From assembly GCF_006547065.1 (NCBI RefSeq), contig NZ_CP041243.1, positions 1,193,001 to 1,257,000 of the forward strand: a DNA stretch of 64,000 bases. The letters run 5' to 3'. This document shows, in pieces, positions 27,936 to 36,563 of the stretch. A program made the position numbers and the translations under genes. This DNA is from Brevundimonas sp. M20 (GTDB taxonomy: Bacteria; Pseudomonadota; Alphaproteobacteria; Caulobacterales; Caulobacteraceae). A model generated the notes under the pieces. It had not been told where the DNA came from. It saw only the letters and a list, made by a program, of their open reading frames with translations, and ran no database searches. The first letter of the stretch is position 1. Every line of letters begins with the position of its first letter.

Positions 27936-28217
27936 ATGTCTAACAGGATCAGAAGCCTCGCCGTCGTCTCCGCCGTGGCCTTCGCCGCCGTCGGCCTCAC
28001 TGGAGCGACCGCGCTCGACTATCCGCCGGAGCACACCGGCTACATCTACGACTGGTACCATGACGCCGCGAAAACCCAGTACGGCGGCACCGTTTCCGAT
28101 TCCGGTTGCGGCGGCTGGGGCGAGAACCGCTGGGTCCAGCGGGCGTATGTGCCGTCCGGCTACTATGACACCTATGTGGCCTTCTACTGCGGGCCTTACG
28201 GCATGGAGCCGATCTAG
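27936..28217 (+). CDS. Small secreted cysteine-containing protein (DUF6289-like)
   Basis: 93 aa with a signal peptide (cut near ATA-LDYP). The mature part has a short repeat-like pattern YDWYHDAAKTQYGGTVSDSG, then CGGWGENRW and a second Cys near the end (FYCGPYG), giving two cysteines that may pair. The start has AGGGAGG ahead. I match it tentatively to DUF6289-type exported peptides. A perfect TTGCGC-AAAAA-GCGCAA hairpin sits just upstream of the Shine-Dalgarno. Confidence 0.65.
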   Translation: MSNRIRSLAVVSAVAFAAVGLTGATALDYPPEHTGYIYDWYHDAAKTQYGGTVSDSGCGGWGENRWVQRAYVPSGYYDTYVAFYCGPYGMEPI

Positions 28218-28223
28218 GAGCGT

Positions 28224-28251
28224 GTCCTTCTCTCCTTCGGGGGAGAAGGAC
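28224..28251. terminator. Bidirectional stem-loop between convergent genes
   Basis: GTCCTTCTC pairs perfectly with GAGAAGGAC (9 bp) around a TTCG-containing loop, six bases after one stop codon and five bases before the opposing one. There is little T-run on either strand. The CCTTCTC arm recalls the larger repeat at 55120-55271. Confidence 0.55.
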
Positions 28252-28256
28252 TGTCC

Positions 28257-28919
28257 TCACTCCACCAGAGCATTCGCCGCGATCACCACGCCGGTCGTCG
28301 CCGCGAACAGTCCGAACGCCCACAGTCCCGCCCGCCGGCCGGTCATGCCCTCGACCGACATCAGCCAGCGGCGCTGGATGGCGATGTACCAGATGGTGGC
28401 GACGAGAATGACCAGGGCGCCCAGCAGCGTCGTCCACAGGGCGTCGTCCCGCACGCCCATCGAGCCGAGGCTGACCAGAATGGACGTCGCGCCGGACAGG
28501 TAGCACTGGGCGAAGAAGGGCGGGCGCAGGGTGTCGCGGTCGATCTTGCGGCCAGACAGGTGCAGCCACGCCCAGGCGAAGACCAGCGGGTGCAGGGCGA
28601 ACATCAGGGCGCGGAAGATCAGCAGGTTCTGGTCGCTGGCGGTGATCATCGCACCCAGCCCGGTATGGCGCCCCTCGACCCCGAAGCCGGCGATCAGCTC
28701 GATCCCGTGCGCCAGCAGGATGCTGAGCACCAGGAACATCGGCGGGCTCAGGGTTTCCAGATACTGCTTTTCCGGCTTGTCGCGCTGCTCGGCATCCGAA
28801 TAGCGCATCGTCTTCAGCGGGTGGCGCAGCGTCATCAGCAGGGTGCGCGGATAGAACAGCAGCCACGACATGACCTCGTAGAGCAGCTCTTCCACCGAGC
28901 GCAGGATGGTCAGGAACAT
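28257..28919 (-). CDS. Hypothetical multi-pass membrane protein
   Basis: 220 aa. The start MFLTILRSVEELLYE was chosen over an upstream ATG because GGGGAGACC precedes it. About five hydrophobic helices occupy residues 65-215, after an amphipathic N terminus (LFYPRTLLMTLRHPLKTMRY). It resembles permease-like proteins that are often annotated as hypothetical; no motif gives a function. Confidence 0.6.
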   Translation of the reverse strand: MFLTILRSVEELLYEVMSWLLFYPRTLLMTLRHPLKTMRYSDAEQRDKPEKQYLETLSPPMFLVLSILLAHGIELIAGFGVEGRHTGLGAMITASDQNLLIFRALMFALHPLVFAWAWLHLSGRKIDRDTLRPPFFAQCYLSGATSILVSLGSMGVRDDALWTTLLGALVILVATIWYIAIQRRWLMSVEGMTGRRAGLWAFGLFAATTGVVIAANALVE

Positions 28920-29069
28920 GGGCGGTCTCCCCTTGTGGGCCGACCACCCTGGCACGAAACCCTGACGGTTTCTCGTGTTGACGTGACGACAGCCGCGAAT
29001 CGGCCCAACCGTGATGCACGTATAGAGAGTAATCGCGATTTCTCCAGACCCCGAAAGGAGGTCAGGGCC

Positions 29070-29318
29070 ATGTGGATGCGAGGATTGGAAGGCGCGGTCC
29101 GGGTGCGTTGTCCGGGGTGTTGCGAGGCCGACTGGCGCACCCGGATCGAGCTGGAGAGCGACCGCCCGTTCATCTGCTACATGTGTCTGTGTCGAAGCCC
29201 CAAACCCTTGCCCGCGCAGGGGCTCAAGGAGGGCTGCGCCGCCCGCCTGCGCTCCGTCGGCCGCCGCGTCGGTGGAATATTCCGTCGCCGGAATGGTGAA
29301 GACGGGGCGGTGGTCTGA
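29070..29318 (+). CDS. Small CxxC zinc-ribbon-like protein
   Basis: 82 aa with a textbook ribosome binding site (AAAGGAGGTCA) ahead of the start. Two cysteine clusters, CPGCC (about residues 12-16) and CYMCLC (about 33-38), could hold one zinc in a ribbon. The C-terminal half is strongly basic (RLRSVGRRVGGIFRRRNG), suggesting nucleic-acid contact (inference). It has no recognised family. Its stop TGA directly abuts the opposing stop of the MarR gene (TGATCA). Confidence 0.65.
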   Translation: MWMRGLEGAVRVRCPGCCEADWRTRIELESDRPFICYMCLCRSPKPLPAQGLKEGCAARLRSVGRRVGGIFRRRNGEDGAVV

Positions 29319-29768
29319 TCAGGGCTTGAGAAGACGGCGCAGATCGGCGCGGACGCGGTCGCCGCCGCCGTCCTCCAGTTCCGCTTCAACCTCCTTGTGG
29401 GTCTCGACCCAGATCGGCGTGGCCCGCGCCAGCAGGTCCTTCCCCGCCGCCGTCAGGCCGACCCGGCGTCCGCGCCGGTCGTCGGGATCCACCGTCGAGA
29501 CCACCGCGCCGGCGCGCTCCAGCGGTTTCAGATTGGCCGTCACCGTGGAGCGATCCATGGCCAGGGTCTCCGCCACCTGACCGATGGTCGGCGGGGCAGG
29601 GCGGTTCAGGCTGTTCAACAACGAGAACTGTCCGCTGGTCAGGCCGAGCGGCCGGAACACCTCGTCGAACCGCCGCGACAGCGCCCGCGCCGCCTGCTGC
29701 GCATGCAGGCACAGGCAGTGATCGCGGATGTGCAGGGTGGTCGCGAAGGGCTCGGTCACGTTTGACAT
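29319..29768 (-). CDS. MarR-family transcriptional regulator
   Basis: 149 aa. The winged-helix core has LGLTSGQFSLLNSLNRPAPP, QVAETLAMDRSTVTANLKPLE (recognition helix) and the wing DPDDRRGRRVGLTAAGK. Two cysteines in the N-terminal helix (HCLCLHAQQ) could act as redox sensors as in OhrR, but that is inference. It is divergent from a GST gene, with a perfect 12-bp palindrome between the two. MarR proteins usually repress such divergent partners. Confidence 0.9.
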   Translation of the reverse strand: MSNVTEPFATTLHIRDHCLCLHAQQAARALSRRFDEVFRPLGLTSGQFSLLNSLNRPAPPTIGQVAETLAMDRSTVTANLKPLERAGAVVSTVDPDDRRGRRVGLTAAGKDLLARATPIWVETHKEVEAELEDGGGDRVRADLRRLLKP

Positions 29769-29780
29769 GCTCCGAGATAG

Positions 29781-29792
29781 GTTGATATCAAC
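29781..29792. promoter_or_regulatory. Perfect palindrome, probable MarR operator
   Basis: GTTGATATCAAC is a perfect 12-bp palindrome 13 bases upstream of the MarR start and about 50 bases upstream of the GST start. Its TTGATATCAA core resembles known MarR-type operators. It probably controls both divergent genes. Confidence 0.7.
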
Positions 29793-29843
29793 TCAAACGT
29801 CAAGAACTGACCGGCCGCAGGGCCCGACAAGAGGAAATGTCCC

Positions 29844-30521
29844 ATGATCCAGGTCTCCGCCTTCAAATGGGTGCCGCCCTTCGCCCAGGGATCGGTGCGC
29901 GATCTGCGGGTGCGCTGGGCGCTGGAAGAGGCCGGGCTGGGTTATGATGACCACCTGATCGGGTTCGAGGATCAGGCGACGCCTGACTATCGCGCGCTGC
30001 AGCCCTTCGGTCAGGTTCCGGCCTATCGCGACGGCACGGTCGAGATGTTCGAGAGCGGGGCCATCGTTCTCTGGATCGCCCAGACCTCGGATCAGCTGAT
30101 GCCCGCCGATCCCGCGGGCCGGGCCATGGTCATGACCTGGCTGTTCGCCGCCATGAACAGCGTCGAGCCCTTCGTGGCCGAGCTGGCGGGCATCGACCTG
30201 TTCAACGCCGACAAGGACTGGGCCAAGGCTCGCCGCCCGGAGGTCGAGGCCTTCCTGCGCAGGCGGTTGGGCGATCTGCAGACCGCGCTGGGGGACCGCC
30301 GCTGGTTCGCCGACGACCGGTTCAGCGCCGCCGACATCCTGATGACCCACGTCCTGCGCGACCTGCGCCACACCGACATCGTCGCCGACTTCCCGGCTCT
30401 GGCCGCCTATGTCGCCCGTTGCGAGGCTCGTCCCGCCTTCAGGCGCGCGCTTGAGGACCAGATGAAGCCCTTCCGCGCCGCCGAGGCGAAGAATCCGGCC
30501 CTGACCGGCGGGGCCGCCTGA
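29844..30521 (+). CDS. Glutathione S-transferase family protein
   Basis: 225 aa. The thioredoxin-like N-terminal domain has VRWALEEAGLGYDDHLIGF, then QPFGQVPAYRDG (cis-Pro) and MFESGAIVLWIAQ (the SNAIL/TRAIL-like glutathione site). The all-helical C-terminal domain has FSAADILMTHVLRDLR. The first residues (FKWVPPFAQGSVRD) offer serine rather than tyrosine as a possible catalytic residue. It is probably regulated by the divergent MarR protein and followed within two bases by a RibD-like gene. Confidence 0.9.
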   Translation: MIQVSAFKWVPPFAQGSVRDLRVRWALEEAGLGYDDHLIGFEDQATPDYRALQPFGQVPAYRDGTVEMFESGAIVLWIAQTSDQLMPADPAGRAMVMTWLFAAMNSVEPFVAELAGIDLFNADKDWAKARRPEVEAFLRRRLGDLQTALGDRRWFADDRFSAADILMTHVLRDLRHTDIVADFPALAAYVARCEARPAFRRALEDQMKPFRAAEAKNPALTGGAA

Positions 30522-30522
30522 C

Positions 30523-31053
30523 GTGGCCCGTCTCGTCTTCGGCATGAACCAGTCGCTGGACGGCTACGTCGACCACGACGCCTTCGCCCCCGACGCCGTC
30601 CTGTTCCGTCACTTCATCGAGCAGGTGCGGGGGCAGGCGGGCAGTCTCTACGGCCGTCGCCTCTACGAGATCATGGCCTACTGGGACGAGGACCGCCCCG
30701 AATGGACGGCTGATGAGCGTGAGTTCGCGGAAGGCTGGCGCGCGCATCCGAAATGGGTGGTGTCGAACTCGCTGAAATCGGTCGGCCCCAACGCCACCCT
30801 GATCTCCGGCGACGTCGAGGCGGCGATCCGCGAACTGAAGACGGAAGTCGAGGGCGAGATCGAGGTCGGCGGCCCGAAACTGGCGCACAGTCTCGGCCAG
30901 ATGGGCCTGATCGACGCGTACCGCATCTATCTGCACCCCTATGTCACCGGCGGCGGCGCGCCCTATTTCGCCGGGCCGCGCCCGCCGCTGCATCTGGTCA
31001 GCAGCGAGCGCATCGGCGCGGAAGCCATCCTGCTGACCTACGAGCCGGCCTGA
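30523..31053 (+). CDS. Dihydrofolate reductase / RibD C-terminal family protein
   Basis: 176 aa from a GTG start two bases after the GST stop. It has the RibD_C pattern: FGMNQSLDGYVDHD, LYGRRLYEIMAYW, WVVSNSLKS, and GGPKLAHSLGQMGLIDAYRI. Members bind NADPH, but many have unknown substrates. Its end overlaps the convergent pseudouridine synthase gene by 16 bases. Confidence 0.87.
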   Translation: MARLVFGMNQSLDGYVDHDAFAPDAVLFRHFIEQVRGQAGSLYGRRLYEIMAYWDEDRPEWTADEREFAEGWRAHPKWVVSNSLKSVGPNATLISGDVEAAIRELKTEVEGEIEVGGPKLAHSLGQMGLIDAYRIYLHPYVTGGGAPYFAGPRPPLHLVSSERIGAEAILLTYEPA

Positions 31054-31808
31054 CCGCCCCGGATCAGTGCGTCCCGTTCTTCCGCCGTCAGCATCCGCCA
31101 TTTGCCCTCGGGCAGGTTGTCCAGCTTCAGCGGGCCGATGCGGACGCGGAGCAGGTCGGTGACCTCCAGCCCGACCATCTCGCACATCCGGCGGATCTGA
31201 CGATTCCGGCCCTCGCGCAGGATGAATTTCAGCCGGTGGGACTCCATCCGACTGACGTAGGCAGGGCGAAGCTGGCGGCCGTCCAGCATCAGGCCGTGAC
31301 GCAGCATCTTCAGCTTCTTCTCGGTGATGTCGCCGGTGACGCGGACCAGATATTCCTTGTCCAGATCGGACTCCGGCCCGATCACCGCCTTGGCCACCAC
31401 CCCGTCGGACGACAGCATCAGGAGGCCGCGAGAGTCCTCGTCCAGCCGCCCGATGGGGGGCAGGGAGACGTCGCCCGGAACCTCGCCGGGTCCGACCTGG
31501 GTGCCCGCGCTGATCAGGCGGATGGCCGGCAGCTTGTCAGGCTCAGGCTGACCCGAGACATAGCCGACCGGCTTGTGGATCACGACGGTGATGCCCTCGG
31601 CCAGCTGGGCCGTCGCCGCATCGTTCAGCGTCAGGGTCTGACCCGGCTCCAGCTTGCGGCCCGCGTCGCGCACCACCTCGCCGTCGATGGACACCAGCCC
31701 GTCCGCGATCAGGGCGTCGGCCTCGCGCCGGGAACAGACGCCCGACTGGCCCAGCCATTTGTTGATCCGGACGGGCTCGGCGCCGTCATAGGTTTTCGTC
31801 CACGCCAT
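31038..31808 (-). CDS. RsuA/RluB/RluF-family pseudouridine synthase
   Basis: 256 aa. An S4 domain (RINKWLGQSGVCSRREADAL) is followed by the RsuA-type catalytic domain with IGRLDEDSRGLLML (catalytic Asp) and LREGRNRQIRRMCEMVGLEV. The spacing fits RluF or RluB, which modify 23S rRNA near the peptidyl-transferase centre. It is adjacent to a methyltransferase gene upstream with one base between them, so it is co-transcribed. Confidence 0.88.
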   Translation of the reverse strand: MAWTKTYDGAEPVRINKWLGQSGVCSRREADALIADGLVSIDGEVVRDAGRKLEPGQTLTLNDAATAQLAEGITVVIHKPVGYVSGQPEPDKLPAIRLISAGTQVGPGEVPGDVSLPPIGRLDEDSRGLLMLSSDGVVAKAVIGPESDLDKEYLVRVTGDITEKKLKMLRHGLMLDGRQLRPAYVSRMESHRLKFILREGRNRQIRRMCEMVGLEVTDLLRVRIGPLKLDNLPEGKWRMLTAEERDALIRGGQAGS

Positions 31809-31809
31809 C

Positions 31810-32445
31810 TCAGACCGCCCGGAACAGAAGCATGATGTTGTTGGCCGGCATGGCGATCCTTCGGGTGAACGACAGCCCGGCCGTCTTCGCCTCGGCGATC
31901 ACCGCATCCCGGTCGCGCAGGCCCCACTCGGCGTTACGGGTCTTCAGGCTGATGTCGAAGTCGGCGTTGGACGGGGCCAGGTCGACCTCCGTCTCGCGAT
32001 AGGGGCCATAGACCGCCAGCAGGCCGCCCGGGCGCCGCAGGGTCCGCCCCGCCAGTCGCATCAGCCCTTCGGTCGCCGCCCAGGGGCTGATGTGGATCAT
32101 GTTGATGCAGACCATCGCCTCGACACTGTCGGTGGGCCAGCCGGTCTCGTCCAGCATGTCCAGCGCGACGGGCGGGTTCAGGTTGGGCAGTTGCGCCTGC
32201 GCGGCCCAGGCGGCCATGCTGGCTCGGGCCTCCGCGGACGGATCGCTGGGCGTCCAGTCCAGTCCCGGCAGTCCGGCCGCGAAGGCGACGGAGTGCTGGC
32301 CGCTGCCGCCCGCGATCTCCAGCACCCGGCCGCGCGCGGGCATGTGCGCCTTCAGAACCTCCAGGATCGGCCCGGCGTTGCGGATCGAGGCGGGCGAGTT
32401 CAGTCCGCCTTCGGGCGTCGCGGTCAGGTCGTCCATCGTCTGCAT
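31810..32445 (-). CDS. DUF938-family SAM-dependent methyltransferase
   Basis: 211 aa. Motif I is VLEIAGGSGQHSVAFA, and SIRNAGPILEVLKAHMPARG and INMIHISPWAATEGLM are diagnostic for DUF938 methyltransferases. The start MQTMDDLTA is one of two close ATGs (the other is three codons on). The frame upstream, up to 32565, is not family sequence. The substrate is unknown. It is divergent from pckG over a 210-base spacer. Confidence 0.85.
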   Translation of the reverse strand: MQTMDDLTATPEGGLNSPASIRNAGPILEVLKAHMPARGRVLEIAGGSGQHSVAFAAGLPGLDWTPSDPSAEARASMAAWAAQAQLPNLNPPVALDMLDETGWPTDSVEAMVCINMIHISPWAATEGLMRLAGRTLRRPGGLLAVYGPYRETEVDLAPSNADFDISLKTRNAEWGLRDRDAVIAEAKTAGLSFTRRIAMPANNIMLLFRAV

Positions 32446-32655
32446 GGCCGCCGGATACCCCGACCGCGCCCGGTTCGCGACCGGAAAGTGCGGGACGGGC
32501 TTCGGCGAACCGGTCCCACAGGCACAAAGTTGCACCGGTTGACGATGGTCCGGGTTCGGTGTCATTCCGGCTGAAACACTGCGTGAACACCGCGCACAAG
32601 GGAGCGGTCACGGGGGCGGCAAAGACCTCCGGGCCAGACGGTTCAGGAGACCACC

Positions 32656-34500
32656 ATGCCCCACTCGATCCCCGGCCTTCTGCCGGCCCCGACCCGTCAC
32701 GCCGGGCTCATCGCCTGGGTTCAGGAGATCGCGGCGCTGACCAGGCCCGCCCGCGTCCACTGGTGCGACGGTTCGCAGGCCGAGAAGGACGCCATCGTCG
32801 CCGACCTGATCGGCAAGGGCACGCTGAAGGCGCTGGACCCGGTCAAGCGTCCGGGCAGCTATTACGCCGCTTCGGACCCCCGGGACGTCGCCCGCGTCGA
32901 GAGCCGCACCTTCATCTGCTCGGCCAATGAGATCGACGCCGGTCCGACCAACAACTGGGCCGACCCGGTCGAGATGCGCGCCCGAATGGCGGGCCTGTTC
33001 GACGGCTGCATGGCCGGCCGGACCATGTATGTCGTGCCCTTCTCGATGGGCCCGCTGGGCTCGAAAATCAGCGCCTTGGGCGTCGAGATCACCGACAGCG
33101 GCTATGTCGCCGTCTCCATGGGCATCATGACCCGCATGGGCCAGCCGGCGCTGGATGTGCTGGGCGACGATGGCGTCTTCGTCCCCGCCGTCCACACCCT
33201 CGGCGCGCCGCTGGCGGAGGGTCAGGCCGACGTGCCGTGGCCCTGCAACGACGACAAGTGGATCGTCCACTATCCCGAGACCCGCGAGATCTGGTCCTAC
33301 GGTTCGGGCTACGGCGGCAACGCACTGTTGGGCAAAAAATGCTACGCCCTGCGCATCGCCTCGGTCATGGCCCGCGATGAGGGCTGGCTGGCCGAGCACA
33401 TGCTGATCCTCAAGCTGACCAATCCGGAAGGGCAGGCGAAATACATCGCCGCCGCCTTCCCGTCGGCCTGCGGCAAGACCAACCTCGCCATGCTCCAGCC
33501 CGCCATTCCCGGCTGGAAGGCCGAGACGGTGGGCGACGACATCGCCTGGATGCGCTTCGGCGATGACGGCCGCCTCTACGCTGTGAACCCGGAAGCGGGC
33601 TTCTTCGGTGTGGCGCCCGGCACCAGCCGCAACACCAACCAGAACGCGCTGGCGACGCTGGCCTCGAACACCGTCTTCACCAACACCGGCCTGACGGAGG
33701 ACGGCGATGTCTGGTGGGAAGGTCTGACGAAGGAGGCCCCCGCCCGGCTGACCAACTGGAAGGGCGCGGCCCACGATCCGGCCTCGGGCCAGCCCGCCGC
33801 GCATCCCAACGCCCGCTTCGCCGCCCCTGCGCATCAGTGCCCGACCATCGCGCCCGAATGGGAAGACCCAAAGGGCGTGCCCATCGACGCCATCCTGTTC
33901 GGCGGCCGCCGCGCCAGCGCCGTGCCGCTGGTCACCGAGGCCTTCGACTGGGAGCACGGCGTCTTCATGGGCTCGACGGTCGCCTCGGAAGGCACCGCCG
34001 CCGCCGAGAACAAGGTCGGCGAGCTGCGCCGCGACCCGTTCGCGATGCTGCCCTTCTGTGGCTACAACATGGGCGACTACTTCGCCCACTGGCTGTCGAT
34101 GGGCGGCCGGACGGACGCCTCCAAACTGCCGCGCCTCTACTTCGTCAACTGGTTCCGCAAGAACGAGGACGGCAAGTTCATCTGGCCGGGCTTCGGCGAC
34201 AACGCCCGCGTGCTGAAGTGGATCGCCGAACGTCTGGACGGCAAGGCCGAGGCCGTGGACACCCCGGTCGGTCGCGTGCCGTCGGTCGAGGCGCTGGACC
34301 TGTCGGGCCTTGAGCTGTCGGACGCCGACCTGTCGACCCTGCTGGACGTGGACGCCGAGGTCTGGGCCGAGGAAGCCGCCCTGATCCCCGAGTTCTACGC
34401 CACCTTCGGCGACCGCCTGCCCAAGGCCCTGTGGGACCAGCACGCGGCCCTGACCGCCCGCATCGACGCCCGCCGCGCCGCCGCCATCGCGGCGGAGTAG
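32656..34500 (+). CDS. pckG: Phosphoenolpyruvate carboxykinase (GTP)
   Basis: 614 aa, the length of GTP-dependent enzymes rather than the roughly 540-aa ATP type. It makes PEP from oxaloacetate for gluconeogenesis. The nucleotide-binding kinase loop is [12 protein letters not shown] (near residue 270, with the reactive Cys). Also typical: [34 protein letters not shown] and the [15 protein letters not shown] segment. A tandem repeat follows the stop. Confidence 0.95.
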   Translation: MPHSIPGLLPAPTRHAGLIAWVQEIAALTRPARVHWCDGSQAEKDAIVADLIGKGTLKALDPVKRPGSYYAASDPRDVARVESRTFICSANEIDAGPTNNWADPVEMRARMAGLFDGCMAGRTMYVVPFSMGPLGSKISALGVEITDSGYVAVSMGIMTRMGQPALDVLGDDGVFVPAVHTLGAPLAEGQADVPWPCNDDKWIVHYPETREIWSYGSGYGGNALLGKKCYALRIASVMARDEGWLAEHMLILKLTNPEGQAKYIAAAFPSACGKTNLAMLQPAIPGWKAETVGDDIAWMRFGDDGRLYAVNPEAGFFGVAPGTSRNTNQNALATLASNTVFTNTGLTEDGDVWWEGLTKEAPARLTNWKGAAHDPASGQPAAHPNARFAAPAHQCPTIAPEWEDPKGVPIDAILFGGRRASAVPLVTEAFDWEHGVFMGSTVASEGTAAAENKVGELRRDPFAMLPFCGYNMGDYFAHWLSMGGRTDASKLPRLYFVNWFRKNEDGKFIWPGFGDNARVLKWIAERLDGKAEAVDTPVGRVPSVEALDLSGLELSDADLSTLLDVDAEVWAEEAALIPEFYATFGDRLPKALWDQHAALTARIDARRAAAIAAE

Positions 34501-34510
34501 CAAATCAGGC

Positions 34511-34605
34511 GCGGTCGCCGCTCAAGCAGCGAGCGACCGCGTCTCGAGCGTTAGCGCCAAACCTTCGCTCAAGCAGCGAGCGACCGCGTCGCGAGCGATA
34601 GCGCC
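34511..34605. repeat. Two-copy tandem repeat with internal hairpins
   Basis: Two 40-base copies (34519-34558 and 34566-34605), 47 bases apart, match at 38 of 40 positions. Each contains CGCTCAAGCAGCG with CGCT/AGCG pairing, and GCGGTCGC at 34511-34518 pairs with GCGACCGC in copy 1. This makes strong hairpins right after pckG, so one use may be termination. Only two copies are present, so it is not a CRISPR. Confidence 0.8.
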
Positions 34606-34642
34606 CTTGCAAAACAAGCGCGGCGGGTCGATGTGACCCGCC

Positions 34643-35680
34643 GTGTCTTCTTCCCCGGATGTGATCGTCATCGGCGCGGGGGTGCTGGGTCTGTCCAGCG
34701 CCGCCGAATTGGCCGCGCGCGGTCATGCGGTGACCGTGCTGGATCCCGGCGGCTCCAACGCCTCTTCGGCGGCGGCGGGGATGATCGCTCCGGCCATGGA
34801 AAGCCTGATCGACGGCCTGTCGCCGGACCATGCCGCCCTGCTGAAGCGCGGGCGCGACCTGTGGCCCGCCTTCGCGAGCCGACACGGCCTGACCCTGCAC
34901 CTGGACGGCGCGGAGTGGCGCGGGGCTGATCCGGACGCCGCCGTCGCCCGTCTGCACGCCCTCGGCTTCGCCGCCGGGCGGGCGGGGGAGGGGCTGTTCA
35001 CCCCCGACGACTGGCGGATCGAGGCTCAAGCCGCGCTGGGTCAGCTGTCCGCCATCCCCGGCGTAACCCGGGTCGAGGCCACGGTCGCGCGACTGTCGCG
35101 GGCGGATGGCGTCTGGACGGCGACCGCCGACGACAGCCGCGAATGGTCAGCGCCCTCGCTGGTGCTGGCGACCGGCGCGGCGGCGGCTCTGGGCGGCTTG
35201 CCCGACGATGTGACGGCGGTGGTGAACGCCATCGAGCCGATCCGGGGCCAGTTGACGCCGATCCGCTGCGCGGTCCCGGCTCAGGTGATCCGCGGGCCGG
35301 GCGGCTATGCGACGCCGACCGCGGACGGGGCCCTGTGCGGCGCCACCATGCAGTCGGGCGACCGCAGTCTTGAGCCGGATACGGAGATCGCCGCAAAACA
35401 GGCCGCCAACGGGTTGTCGCTGATCGGCGGGGAGGGGCAGGCAGGCGAGCCGCGCGTCGGCGTGCGCGGCGCGTCGCCGGACGGTCTGCCCATCGCGGGC
35501 GTGACCGGAACGCCGGGCCTGTTCCTGGCCCTCGCCCCGCGCCGCAACGGCTGGCTGCTGGGGCCGATGGTCGGCGCGATCGTCGCCGACGGGATCGAGG
35601 ACCGCGCGCCTCTTGCGGACGCGTCGGCCCTCTCGCCCCTGCGGTTCGTCAGTCAGCCGGCGGCACGAAGCGCAGGTTGA
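34643..35680 (+). CDS. D-amino-acid-oxidase-family FAD-dependent oxidoreductase (ThiO-like)
   Basis: 345 aa from a GTG start. The Rossmann FAD motif is VIVIGAGVLGLSSAAELA, followed by GGSNASSAAAGMIAPAME, typical of glycine-oxidase-like DAO proteins. The C-terminal GVRGASPDGLPIAGVTG and LALAPRRNGWLLGPMV are also typical of the family. Glycine oxidase (ThiO) in thiamine synthesis is one candidate, but no thi genes are nearby. It overlaps the convergent TonB-like gene by 32 bases. Confidence 0.85.
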   Translation: MSSSPDVIVIGAGVLGLSSAAELAARGHAVTVLDPGGSNASSAAAGMIAPAMESLIDGLSPDHAALLKRGRDLWPAFASRHGLTLHLDGAEWRGADPDAAVARLHALGFAAGRAGEGLFTPDDWRIEAQAALGQLSAIPGVTRVEATVARLSRADGVWTATADDSREWSAPSLVLATGAAAALGGLPDDVTAVVNAIEPIRGQLTPIRCAVPAQVIRGPGGYATPTADGALCGATMQSGDRSLEPDTEIAAKQAANGLSLIGGEGQAGEPRVGVRGASPDGLPIAGVTGTPGLFLALAPRRNGWLLGPMVGAIVADGIEDRAPLADASALSPLRFVSQPAARSAG

Positions 35681-36404
35681 TGGCGACCCGCGACCCTTCC
35701 GCGGCCCCGTCGACGGTGCGCGGATTGATCTGGAAGTAGCGCGCCAGCCGTTGGGCCGCTGTGCCGAAGCCGTTGCCGCCGGGCGTCTCGCTGCTGACCG
35801 CGCAGGCCGAGACCCGCCCGTTTGCCTCGACCATGCAGTTCAGCGTCACCGAACCGGCCAGCCCCCGTTGCAGGGCCCGGTCCGGATAGGCCCGCATCAA
35901 CTGGTCGCCGGTCGGCTGGCTGATCCAGGTCGGATTGCGGATCACGCGAGTCGCGGGCGGCTGCGGCGGCTGGGGTTCGACCGCCGGTTTGGCGTCATCC
36001 ACAGAATCAGAGACCGGCGTTGTGAAGGTCAGGGTGGTGCTGTCCGTGGCGGTGGCGTCCGGGCTGGTCTCGGCATGGATCACGTCCGTCGGCGTGGTCG
36101 GCGGGGCGGTCGGATTCAGCGGTGGGTTGGGCGCCACCGGCTTGCGTTCGACCTCGTCCGGCGGGATCACCGGCGGCCGCTGCAGTTCGAAGAAGAGGCC
36201 CGAGCTCGGGGGCTCCGACACGACCGGCTCCGGCATCTCAAAGCGCTGATAATACAGCGCAATCCCCACCCCGACGTGGGCTGCGGCCACCAGGCCGATC
36301 GCCGCCCAGGCCGAGCGTGACAGGCGCGGAGTCTTGCGCTCGTGGAAGTCGATGGGGCTCACCAGTCCGGGGCCGCCTGCGGTTCTGATCATCATGGCCT
36401 TCAT
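35649..36404 (-). CDS. TonB-family protein
   Basis: 251 aa. One N-terminal helix (AAIGLVAAAHVGVGIALYY, about residues 34-52) is followed by a Pro/Thr-rich linker (about 60-160) and a TonB C-terminal domain (about 165-251) with LAGSVTLNCMVEANGRVSAC. The start could be this ATG or one three codons further in, where AGGG is better spaced. The Cys pair and the GNGFGTAAQRLARYF region recall the protein at 7475-8200. No ExbBD genes lie nearby. Confidence 0.85.
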   Translation of the reverse strand: MKAMMIRTAGGPGLVSPIDFHERKTPRLSRSAWAAIGLVAAAHVGVGIALYYQRFEMPEPVVSEPPSSGLFFELQRPPVIPPDEVERKPVAPNPPLNPTAPPTTPTDVIHAETSPDATATDSTTLTFTTPVSDSVDDAKPAVEPQPPQPPATRVIRNPTWISQPTGDQLMRAYPDRALQRGLAGSVTLNCMVEANGRVSACAVSSETPGGNGFGTAAQRLARYFQINPRTVDGAAEGSRVAINLRFVPPAD

Positions 36405-36523
36405 CCCTGTTCTGCTGCCCCCGCAGCACTCCCGGATGAAAGTGGAGCGCTGCCGTTGGGGCGGGTTTGCGGCGAGGGTCAGGCGGAATTGGGCGGCTCG
36501 GAGAACGTGGCTTTTCCGTCACG

Positions 36524-36540
36524 TTAAGGGCTCGTTAACC
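36524..36540 (+). promoter_or_regulatory. CtrA-binding box upstream of the lytic transglycosylase gene
   Basis: TTAA-GGGCTCG-TTAACC fits the CtrA consensus TTAA-N7-TTAA exactly, and a third TTAA follows at 36555-36558. CtrA is the cell-cycle master regulator of Caulobacterales. The box ends about 23 bases upstream of the gene's ATG, so the transcript would start at or very near the start codon. It could also influence the divergent TonB-like gene. Confidence 0.75.
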
Positions 36541-36563
36541 AGAGTTCTCCAGCGTTAACGATT

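Noticed and set aside
32608..34503. A 631-codon minus-strand frame antisense to pckG
   Set aside because: It mirrors pckG completely, and pckG is confirmed by motifs. No promoter or ribosome binding site supports the antisense frame.
34519..34605. CRISPR array
   Set aside because: Only two repeat units with a 7-base gap between them. No spacers of normal length and no cas genes.
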